A stretch of DNA of 64,000 nt from an uncultured Lachnospiraceae bacterium (lineage in GTDB: Bacteria > Bacillota > Clostridia > Lachnospirales > Lachnospiraceae), in contig CANTEG010000006.1 in the NCBI GenBank assembly GCA_947652735.1, forward strand, positions 62,001 to 126,000. Direction: 5' to 3'. Under the pieces are notes generated by a model. It was not told where the DNA came from and made no database searches. It saw only the letters and a list, made by a program, of their open reading frames with translations. A program made the translations under genes and the position numbers. Shown here in pieces: positions 8,974 through 15,710 of this stretch. Numbering within the stretch: the first letter of the stretch is position 1; the number at the start of each line of letters is the position of its first letter.

Positions 8974-9078
8974 CTTGTTTATAGGCGGTTTGCAGAGGGA
9001 ATAAATATATGTAGACTGTGATGGGAGAATGTATAATGGAAGAATTTTCGGACGTGGGTCTGGTTTCCGTCAGCTCCA
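8974..9078 (+). repeat. Decayed duplicate of the ssrA 3' end
   Basis: The last 99 bases (8980-9078) match tmRNA positions 7041-7139 with eight differences counted by eye, and weaker similarity extends to 8974. The acceptor strand CAGCTCC is intact, but the T loop TTCGATT has become TCTGGTT and three stem pairs are now G-T. No tmRNA 5' part or tag frame exists near it. It looks like an attachment-site remnant or a segmental duplication. Confidence 0.9.
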
Positions 9079-9080
9079 TA

Positions 9081-9128
9081 GCCGACAAGGTCTTGAAAAC
9101 ACATTAGTTCAAGGCTTTGTCGGCTTTT
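9081..9128 (+). terminator. Terminator after the ssrA duplicate
   Basis: GCCGACAA pairs with TTGTCGGC and an inner arm CTTGAA with TTCAAG, followed by TTTTATTTTA. It sits where the ssrA terminator does in the first copy but has a different sequence. Confidence 0.8.
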
Positions 9129-9130
9129 AT

Positions 9131-9262
9131 TTTATAGGAAACTGCGTTTCCTATTGGAATATGTCCTGAGGGCAAAACGTTTCTTACGAAGCTTGCCAGG
9201 ATTCGCCCAAAGTGCCATAAAAGTAGTGGCATATAAAGAATGCCGAAAGCACTTTGTTCTAT
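9131..9262. repeat. Dispersed intergenic repeat, copy 3
   Basis: It starts with an inverted repeat (ATAGGAAAC-TGC-GTTTCCTAT), shares TTCTTACGAAGCTTGCCA with the copy at 3645-3728, and its right 54 bp (9209-9262) match 7235-7288 almost exactly. It therefore joins the parts seen separately in the other two copies and is the fullest example in the window. Confidence 0.75.
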
Positions 9263-9343
9263 AACGTCGCAAGAGAGAAAGCAAAAATAACATGTCAGAA
9301 AGCAAAAATAGCGTAAGAGCGAAAACGAAAAGTATGGTATAAT

Positions 9344-9441
9344 ATGTCCTAAGGAGGGACCCTGCGAAGCAGGGAGGATGCCTTAGGACAGAGTTACAAT
9401 AATTGACCCTGCGAAGCAGGGAGGATGCCTTAGGACAGAGT
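9344..9441. repeat. Tandem 37-bp direct repeats with nested hairpin
   Basis: Positions 9358-9394 and 9405-9441 are identical by eye. Each contains CCCTGC-GAA-GCAGGG, a 6-bp hairpin, then GCCTTAGGACAGAGT. In the first copy, GTCCTAAGG just upstream pairs with CCTTAGGAC to give an outer 9-bp stem. They lie in the leader of the LytTR regulator gene. Confidence 0.8.
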
Positions 9442-9560
9442 GGCTGTGTATAAAACTGATAGGGCGAATGCCTGTGAGCGAGATGAAGCGTAGCGAAATT
9501 GAGCTGCACTGCGTAGGAGGAATCCTGAGTGCATAAGTAAAAGGCGAAAGGAGAATTCTT

Positions 9561-10259
9561 ATGAGGATAGCAGTCTGCGATGACTGTCAGGAAGACGTGC
9601 GTAGTATTAAAATCTTTTTACAGGGAAATGATGTCCGGACATATTTTCGGGCGGAAGAACTCCTTTCGGATGTGGAAGAAAGGCAGCTTCATTTTGATTT
9701 ATATTTACTTGATATTTATATAGATAATTCCATGGGTGGAATTGAACTTGCAAAAAGGCTCCGCAGCAAGGATGCAAATGCGGCGATATGCTTTGTTTCA
9801 ACAAGTAATGATTTTTATAGGGAGGCATATGACCTTTATGCGGTACAGTATCTGTTAAAGCCAGTAAGCGGTGAGGCTGTCAGCCGTTTGCTGGAACGGG
9901 TATCAGGAGGTCTTATAAGAAAGAAGGAAAAGAAATTATCCTTCAAATGGAAAGGGGAAATGGGAAGCATTCCCTATAATAAAATCCTATATGTAGCCAG
10001 TAGGGGGCATAATCTTTTTATTCACTGTAAGGATGGCATGGTGCAGGAGTACGGTGGAAAATTAGATGAGCTTATGTTAAAGCTGAATAGTGATATGTTT
10101 TGCCGTTGTCATCAGAGCTTTCTTGTCAATTTATACTATGTAGACAACCTAAATGGAAAAGAACTGATAATTGCTGACAACAGTATACCGATATCAAGGC
10201 GGTATTATGAACAGGTTAAAAAAAGATATCAAGAAATTTTGTTTGAGGAGGTAGACTGA
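9561..10259 (+). CDS. LytTR-family response regulator (AgrA/LytR-like)
   Basis: The 232-residue protein has a receiver domain (residues 1-120) with the acidic pair CDD, the phospho-acceptor Asp51 in YLLDIYID and the conserved lysine in YLLKPVS, followed by a LytTR DNA-binding domain (about 130-230) with YVASRGHNLFIHC, CRCHQSFLVNL and ISRRYYEQVKKRY. Proteins of this class bind 9-bp direct repeats spaced 12 bp apart and often control bacteriocin or quorum-type genes. AAAGGAG lies 7-8 nt before the ATG. The stop overlaps the start of the kinase gene (TGATG), so the pair is translationally coupled. Confidence 0.93.
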   Translation: MRIAVCDDCQEDVRSIKIFLQGNDVRTYFRAEELLSDVEERQLHFDLYLLDIYIDNSMGGIELAKRLRSKDANAAICFVSTSNDFYREAYDLYAVQYLLKPVSGEAVSRLLERVSGGLIRKKEKKLSFKWKGEMGSIPYNKILYVASRGHNLFIHCKDGMVQEYGGKLDELMLKLNSDMFCRCHQSFLVNLYYVDNLNGKELIIADNSIPISRRYYEQVKKRYQEILFEEVD

Positions 10260-11548
10260 TGACCGTATTCCGTGACTTATCGGTGCTGTGGTCACTGTTT
10301 CATATTTTAATATTATTTATGCTCCTATACCGTTCCCGTTATGAAAAAAGAAAAACCTTTATTCTCACGGCAATTGCAATGGGACCTTTGATTTTACTTA
10401 ATATTGTAGGTCTGCTTCTATATGGGGCAGAGGTGATGGGAAAGGTTTTTATACTGACGTGTACGCTGCCGAGTCTTTTATTTTTCTGGTTTGTATCAAA
10501 GGATAAAAAAGGAAGATTTTTCTTTACGTTTTGTCTTGCTGATACGGTTGCCCTGTGGATTATTGCAGTGACAAATATACTGGATTTCTACTTGGGCGGA
10601 CAACAATATATCATTATGCTGGTGGGAAGACTTGTGCTTTTTCCGTTGTTTGAATGGTGGGCAGTCCGTTATTTGAGAAAACCTTATTTGGAGTTGCAGG
10701 AATCCGTTTCAGATGGATGGGGTATGTTTGCGGCTATGACGGCATTATATTATATCCTGCTTGCAATTAAGTCAAATTTTCCTGTGGTTATTACGGCAAG
10801 ACCTAAGGAGCTTCCGTCTTTTTTGCTGATACTTGTGCTGATGCCAATGACCTATGCTACGATTTTTGCAGCATTGTACAGGCAGCTTCTGCTTTACCGA
10901 AAGCGGCAAAATGAACTGATTTTGCAGGAACAGAAAAATATGCTGGAGGAACAGCTCGACAACCAGCAGCGCATAAGAAAAATGAAGCATGATATGAAGG
11001 GGCATACAATAACACTTGCAGGTTTGCTTTCTGCGGGAAAGACGGAAGAGGCACAGGAATACATTAAAGGCATGGAAATGGAAATGAATGTGCTGTCGGG
11101 ACAGTTTTGTTCCAATCCATTTCTGAACGCAGTACTCATACAGTATTCAGGTAAACTGGAAGAAATGGGTGCGGAATGTAGCATGAACATACAGATTGGG
11201 GATGAGGCACTACCTTACATGGAGCTTTGTCAAATTCTTTCAAATGGGCTGGAAAATGCATGTGATGCTCTTAAAGGGCTTGAGGAAGAGAAACGGGAGA
11301 TTTCCGTACAGATGAAATACAGCAGAAACTGGCTGCTGATACGAATAAAAAACAGGTGCAGGAATGATCTTTGCGTTGAGAAAGGAAGCATACCAAACAC
11401 AGAGAAGAAAGGACATGACCACGGCTTTGGACTTTCTACCGTGCAGGAAGCGGCAGCAAGACTTGGAGGGGAAATGTTTTGCTATACGGAAAATGGAAAT
11501 TTTATACTTGATGTAATGGTATCGTGTCAGTCTTTTCCAAAGGATTGA
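10259..11548 (+). CDS. GHKL sensor histidine kinase (AgrC-like)
   Basis: This 429-residue protein has about six transmembrane helices in the first 215 residues and then a cytoplasmic coiled segment leading into the phospho-acceptor helix with KMKHDMKGHTITLAGLL. The ATPase domain follows with the N box LENACDAL and the G box HDHGFGLSTV. This is the layout of peptide-sensing kinases of the AgrC type. It surely works with the regulator encoded just upstream. No AgrB or AgrD-like gene is next to it, so the signal is unknown. A weak hairpin with T-run follows at about 11568-11593, between it and a convergent gene. Confidence 0.92.
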   Translation: MTVFRDLSVLWSLFHILILFMLLYRSRYEKRKTFILTAIAMGPLILLNIVGLLLYGAEVMGKVFILTCTLPSLLFFWFVSKDKKGRFFFTFCLADTVALWIIAVTNILDFYLGGQQYIIMLVGRLVLFPLFEWWAVRYLRKPYLELQESVSDGWGMFAAMTALYYILLAIKSNFPVVITARPKELPSFLLILVLMPMTYATIFAALYRQLLLYRKRQNELILQEQKNMLEEQLDNQQRIRKMKHDMKGHTITLAGLLSAGKTEEAQEYIKGMEMEMNVLSGQFCSNPFLNAVLIQYSGKLEEMGAECSMNIQIGDEALPYMELCQILSNGLENACDALKGLEEEKREISVQMKYSRNWLLIRIKNRCRNDLCVEKGSIPNTEKKGHDHGFGLSTVQEAAARLGGEMFCYTENGNFILDVMVSCQSFPKD

Positions 11549-11599
11549 AATGGTAAAATAATATCAAATGAGGCTTTTGAAAGGCTCTTTTTGGTATAC

Positions 11600-12664
11600 T
11601 TATATTACACAGGAAATAATATGGCGTGCATATGCATTTACCATATCCATGTCCTGTAAAAAGGAATCACTTAGTTCAATGAAGGTTTCCTTGTCCTTTA
11701 TATCCTTTCTGTATCCCGACATAATTCCGTCATTTATCTGTGAAATATAATGACCCATATGACGGAGGTAGCAGTTTTCTTTTTTTGCCTGTATTCTGTA
11801 ATCCTTGTCTACATATGCTGCAACACTTTTGTGGACAGCCATGTCCTCGGCAGGTAGGTAGTAATATTCCCTGTAGTTGTCAAAATAAAATTTCAGCTCA
11901 CCCGAAAAAATAGGTGCATTTATTGTCATTTCATTATGGTTTCCCGTTATGATAATGTCGTTTATGCCAAGTGAAATACGCTTTGGAATCGGGTATTGCA
12001 GCGCAAGCAAAAACAACAGACGATTTTCCTTGACAGACATTTTCTGTACGAAGAAGCAGCCTGCCTTCAGTTTTGTATACGAAAGGAGACAGCAGCAATA
12101 TAAAAGGCCCTCTAAATCTTCGTAGTTATGCTGTATAAGCAGCGTTTTATTTGCAATGTCCCTGTCAGTAACAAAATTGTTGTATATTTTAATCAGGTCG
12201 CCCCCTGAATATTTATCCAGTCTGTTTATGGAAATAAGTTTTTCAATTGATTTTTGTTTCAGGTCATCCAGATGAAGTATTTTTTTAAATGGTTTAATCT
12301 TTTTATATAAATCAATGCTCTCAATGGAGCGAAACGAGTAGTCCATGCCGTATTTGTCTATTTTTTTTGACATATAAGGGATGTCGAAGCCGTCACCATT
12401 ATAGTGCATAATATATTTGTATTGTGATATAAATTTGGTAAATGCCAGGATAATTTCATCTTCCGAGCAGCCATCATCATTGAACCATTGACGTATGCGC
12501 CATGTGCCGTTTTCATAAAAGCAGCATCCGATAAGGTAGAGTGTGGTTGCCTCGGCAGCAAAGCCTGTTGTTTCAATATCAAAAAGACAAATATCTTCAG
12601 GATTATAGTAAAGCTCCAATTGTAAATATTTATTTTCACGGGCATCATTCGTTATAATTTCCAT
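11600..12664 (-). CDS. DEDD-type exonuclease, RNase H-like fold (YprB-like)
   Basis: The 354-residue product carries the motifs of a DEDD 3'-5' exonuclease: Exo I FDIETTGF, Exo II HYNGDGFDIPYM and Exo III with HNYEDLEGL. This fits the ribonuclease-H-like family typified by Bacillus YprB. The second half (from about residue 200) is a separate domain without a name I can give. I start it at ATG 12664, because AAGGTGA lies 9 nt upstream; a GTG at 12676 is in frame but overlaps that ribosome binding site. It is one of two - strand genes in the window and is transcribed toward the kinase gene. Substrate and role are not known from sequence. Confidence 0.8.
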   Translation of the reverse strand: MEIITNDARENKYLQLELYYNPEDICLFDIETTGFAAEATTLYLIGCCFYENGTWRIRQWFNDDGCSEDEIILAFTKFISQYKYIMHYNGDGFDIPYMSKKIDKYGMDYSFRSIESIDLYKKIKPFKKILHLDDLKQKSIEKLISINRLDKYSGGDLIKIYNNFVTDRDIANKTLLIQHNYEDLEGLLYCCCLLSYTKLKAGCFFVQKMSVKENRLLFLLALQYPIPKRISLGINDIIITGNHNEMTINAPIFSGELKFYFDNYREYYYLPAEDMAVHKSVAAYVDKDYRIQAKKENCYLRHMGHYISQINDGIMSGYRKDIKDKETFIELSDSFLQDMDMVNAYARHIISCVI

Positions 12665-13028
12665 TTTATCGTTCACCTTGCCTATCTACTACAATGTATT
12701 TATGGTTAATATCCCTTACAGCCAGTAAGCAATTATCTCTCTTGTTGCTTAAAAATAGTTTACGAGATTAACAAAATTATAACATATTAAAAATATAATA
12801 ACTATATATTTTTGTAATTGGTCGTTACGGTTCTGGGACATGATATAAATAGCAATGTCCTTTTAAAGTGGGATATGTTAAAAATAATTAATAGTTTGAT
12901 TATAAAACTAAATTTGTCACAATGTGAAATGAGAGATTGCATATAACGAATTCAATTAAAAATGCTTGTTTTTTTTATGGTATATGTTATAATTTCATTA
13001 TATGATTTTGTTACGGAGGACAGATAGC
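12665..13028. other. Divergent intergenic region
   Basis: This AT-rich stretch separates the - strand exonuclease from the DivIVA-like gene. It has a small hairpin with four T residues (GGACAT/ATGTCC, 12836-12864) and a promoter for the + strand gene. No gene is seen. Confidence 0.5.
12966..12993 (+). promoter_or_regulatory. Promoter of the DivIVA-like gene
   Basis: TTGTTT at 12966-12971 and a perfect TATAAT at 12988-12993 are 16 nt apart, about 35 nt before the start codon. Confidence 0.6.
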
Positions 13029-13613
13029 ATGATACAACCAATCGATATAAAGACCAAGAAGTTTAAAAAAGGTATTCTGGGTTACAAGAGTGCAGATGTT
13101 GATGACTTCATTAATACAGTATATAGGGCATACGAGGACGTATATAATGAAAATGCCAAGTTATCGGACAATTTGGACAAGCTCAACGCTTCACTTCAGG
13201 AAAACAGATTAAAGATGTTTGACCTTGAAAGCAAGGTTCAGAAGATGGAAAATGTTTCATCCTACGATGAGGATGACAGCGAGGCTAAGAAAAAGGCAGA
13301 TGATATTATCAAAAATGCCGAGAAGACTGCTGCGGAGATTATTGCAAATGCCAAGAACGAGAGCAAGAAGTTTGAGACAGGTACAGCCGCACCGAAGCCT
13401 GAGAAAAAGGTTGAGCCTGTAAAGGAAGAACCTGTTAAGGAATCAGCATCCTCAAGATTTTTCAAAAAGGTTGAGGAAGAAGCTCCGGTAAGCAGTGCAT
13501 CAGGGGATGATGATGAGATTTTTGTAGGAGAGATTGAAGATTCTCGTAAGCCGGACCGTATGATGATAGGAGACGGTGAGGAAGAAGAGGATATGGATTT
13601 CGAATTCTTATAG
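13029..13613 (+). CDS. DivIVA-domain protein
   Basis: The 194-residue protein opens with a DivIVA/GpsB-type membrane-binding domain (TKKFKKGILGYKSADVDDFINTVYRAYED), then a coiled coil to about residue 75, an Ala/Lys/Glu-rich stretch, and an acidic tail (EEEEDMDFEFL). DivIVA proteins recruit cell-wall or division factors to curved membrane. The ATG at 13029 is 9 nt after GGAGG; an upstream ATG at 13002 has no ribosome binding site. It precedes the ruvAB-zapA-ftsW/rodA set, after its own terminator, so a role in division or envelope growth is likely. Confidence 0.85.
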   Translation: MIQPIDIKTKKFKKGILGYKSADVDDFINTVYRAYEDVYNENAKLSDNLDKLNASLQENRLKMFDLESKVQKMENVSSYDEDDSEAKKKADDIIKNAEKTAAEIIANAKNESKKFETGTAAPKPEKKVEPVKEEPVKESASSRFFKKVEEEAPVSSASGDDDEIFVGEIEDSRKPDRMMIGDGEEEEDMDFEFL

Positions 13614-13627
13614 AATATTTTATACAT

Positions 13628-13655
13628 AGAGTGCTGCTACGGCAGCACTCTTTTT
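13628..13655 (+). terminator. Terminator after the DivIVA-like gene
   Basis: AGAGTGCTGC and GCAGCACTCT form a 10-bp stem with a four-base loop and a T-run. The ruvA ribosome binding site follows directly. Confidence 0.9.
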
Positions 13656-13666
13656 AGGAGTACACA

Positions 13667-14263
13667 ATGATTGCATATATAAAGGGTACAGTTGAAGCCA
13701 TTGACTCCGAAGAGGTTGTTTTAGACAAGGACGGAATCGGCTTTCGGATATTTACCAGCCAGAATGTAACGGATAAGCTTCGTATACATGATAGTGTTAC
13801 GTTGTTCACATATATGAATGTGCGTGAAGATGATATCAGCCTGTATGGTTTTCTTTCAATGGAGGAAAAGTCTGTTTTTAAGCTGTTGATTGGGATAAGT
13901 GGAATCGGACCTAAGGGGGCGTTATCCCTGCTGTCCACCCTTACCGTTGATGAGCTTAGGATTGCAGTGTTATCAGAGGATTACAAGGCAATTGCAAAGG
14001 CGAACGGCATAGGAGCGAAAACAGCACAAAGGGTAGTAATTGATTTAAAGGATAAATTTAAACTTGAAGATGTACTTGGTACAGGAGATACCGTAAGTAC
14101 CGATGAAATGAAAGAAAATGACAATGTGTCGGAGGCGGCTTTGGCACTTACGGGACTGGGATATTCCAACCTTGAGGCATTGCGTGCCATCAAGAAAGTA
14201 AATGGCTATGAAACTATGTCAGTTGAGGAATTATTAAAGAATTCCTTGAAAAATATGATTTAA
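13667..14263 (+). CDS. ruvA: Holliday junction branch migration protein RuvA
   Basis: RuvA binds four-way DNA junctions and loads the RuvB motor. The 198-residue protein has the OB-fold start (MIAYIKGTVE), two helix-hairpin-helix motifs (LIGISGIGPKGALSLL and AKANGIGAKTAQRVV) and the C-terminal RuvB-contact domain (EAALALTGLGYSNLEA). Length and order match the family. AGGAG lies 7 nt before the ATG. ruvB follows after 15 nt. Confidence 0.97.
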   Translation: MIAYIKGTVEAIDSEEVVLDKDGIGFRIFTSQNVTDKLRIHDSVTLFTYMNVREDDISLYGFLSMEEKSVFKLLIGISGIGPKGALSLLSTLTVDELRIAVLSEDYKAIAKANGIGAKTAQRVVIDLKDKFKLEDVLGTGDTVSTDEMKENDNVSEAALALTGLGYSNLEALRAIKKVNGYETMSVEELLKNSLKNMI

Positions 14264-14278
14264 CATGTTAGGTTTTAT

Positions 14279-15280
14279 ATGGAACGAATAATAAGCACTG
14301 AAATTACAACAGAAGATGAAAATATAGAACAGGGTCTAAGACCCATTTGTCTGGCTGATTATATCGGGCAAAAAAAGGCAAAAGATAACCTGAAAGTGTT
14401 CATAGAGGCAGCAAAGAAAAGACATGAGCCTCTTGATCATGTTTTGTTATACGGACCACCGGGACTTGGAAAAACTACCCTCGCAGGGATTGTTGCAGCA
14501 GAGATGGGAGTAAACCTGAAAATAACATCAGGGCCTGCTATAGAAAAGCCGGGGGAACTTGCTGCTATTTTAAACAATTTGTCTGAAAATGATGTACTTT
14601 TTATTGACGAGATACACAGGCTTAACAGACAGGTTGAGGAGGTTCTTTATCCTGCTATGGAGGACTATGCCATAGATATCGTTATAGGAAAGGGTGCAGG
14701 AGCAAGATCCATACGCCTTGATTTACCGAAGTTTACGTTAGTTGGAGCAACCACAAGGGCTGGTATGCTTACGGCACCGCTTAGGGACAGATTTGGTGTT
14801 GTCAATCGATTAGAGTTTTATAATGTAACTGAGCTTATGCAGATTATTATACGTTCAGCAAAAGTACTTGCTGTCGATATAAATGATGAGGGTGCACTTG
14901 AAATTGCAAAACGTTCCAGGGGAACGCCGAGGCTTGCAAACAGGTTGCTCAAGAGAGTAAGGGATTTTGCACAGGTGGAGCATGACGGTACAATAGATTA
15001 TGATGTGGCAAAAACCGCACTTGACAGACTGGAAGTTGATTCCTATGGTTTGGATAACACGGACAGGAACATTTTGGAGACCATGATACACAAGTTTTCA
15101 GGTGGTCCTGTGGGGTTAGATACCTTAGCAGCAGCCATAGGTGAGGATTCAGGAACGATTGAGGACGTATATGAACCATATCTTATAAAAAATGGGTTTA
15201 TTAATAGAACACCTCGTGGTAGAATAGTAACAGAACTTTGCTATAAGCATTTCGGACTTGAAATGTTGATGAACGATTAA
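14279..15280 (+). CDS. ruvB: Holliday junction helicase RuvB
   Basis: RuvB is the AAA+ ATPase ring that drives branch migration with RuvA. In 333 residues it shows Walker [12 protein letters not shown], Walker [10 protein letters not shown], sensor [12 protein letters not shown], the arginine-finger region PLRDRFG, and a winged-helix C-terminus ([12 protein letters not shown]). ruvC is not next to it; recU at 52 kb encodes the Firmicute-type resolvase. The ribosome binding site is weak, which with the short gap to ruvA suggests coupled translation. Confidence 0.97.
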   Translation: MERIISTEITTEDENIEQGLRPICLADYIGQKKAKDNLKVFIEAAKKRHEPLDHVLLYGPPGLGKTTLAGIVAAEMGVNLKITSGPAIEKPGELAAILNNLSENDVLFIDEIHRLNRQVEEVLYPAMEDYAIDIVIGKGAGARSIRLDLPKFTLVGATTRAGMLTAPLRDRFGVVNRLEFYNVTELMQIIIRSAKVLAVDINDEGALEIAKRSRGTPRLANRLLKRVRDFAQVEHDGTIDYDVAKTALDRLEVDSYGLDNTDRNILETMIHKFSGGPVGLDTLAAAIGEDSGTIEDVYEPYLIKNGFINRTPRGRIVTELCYKHFGLEMLMND

Positions 15281-15302
15281 ATATGACGAAGGAGAAATAA
15301 AA

Positions 15303-15710
15303 ATGGCTAAAAAAATTGATATTCCTGTTGTAATAAACAGTAAAGTTTATACTTTGAGCGGTTACGAGGGCGAGGATTATCTACAGAATATAGCGACGTA
15401 CATAAATAATAAAATCTCAGAGTGTAAGGCATCAGACCAGTACAGAAGAATGAATGCTGAATATCAGGGAATTCTTCTTGCCCTTAACATTGCAGATGAT
15501 TATTTTAAGGCAAAGACAAAGGCGGACAGTATGGTGTCTGAGGACAGCAACAAGGAACAGCAATTGTATGATTTAAGGCACGAGGTTATAGAAGCACAGA
15601 TTAAGCATGAGTCTGCCCTTAGAATGATTGACGAGTACAAAGAACAGATTAATGCATTGCAGAGAAAAATTATACAGCTTGAGGCCGAAAAAGGAAGAAA
15701 TGACGACTAA
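15303..15710 (+). CDS. zapA: Cell division protein ZapA
   Basis: ZapA cross-links FtsZ filaments at mid-cell. The 135-residue protein has the family's N-terminal half (IDIPVVINSKVYTLSGYEGEDYLQNIATYINNKI, in parts) and a long coiled coil from about residue 65 to the end. AAGGAG is present before the ATG. Its last 11 nt overlap the next gene, which indicates coupling. Confidence 0.9.
   Translation: MAKKIDIPVVINSKVYTLSGYEGEDYLQNIATYINNKISECKASDQYRRMNAEYQGILLALNIADDYFKAKTKADSMVSEDSNKEQQLYDLRHEVIEAQIKHESALRMIDEYKEQINALQRKIIQLEAEKGRNDD

Larger units (their letters stand above)
8962..9560. other. Intergenic region: ssrA fragment, repeat, 37-bp repeats
   Basis: No gene is seen. In order it holds the duplicated ssrA 3' end (8974-9078), a terminator (9081-9128), a dispersed repeat copy (9131-9262), a run of purine-rich sequence, a TATAAT at about 9338-9343 with an extended TG element, and two 37-bp direct repeats (9358-9441) before the response-regulator gene. 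Confidence 0.6.

Noticed and set aside
7140..9078. Integrative element with its own integrase
   Set aside because: No integrase, recombinase or transposase frame exists between the two ssrA ends; only a remnant can be claimed.
9358..9441. CRISPR array
   Set aside because: Only two repeats with a 10-bp gap, hairpin content and no cas genes.
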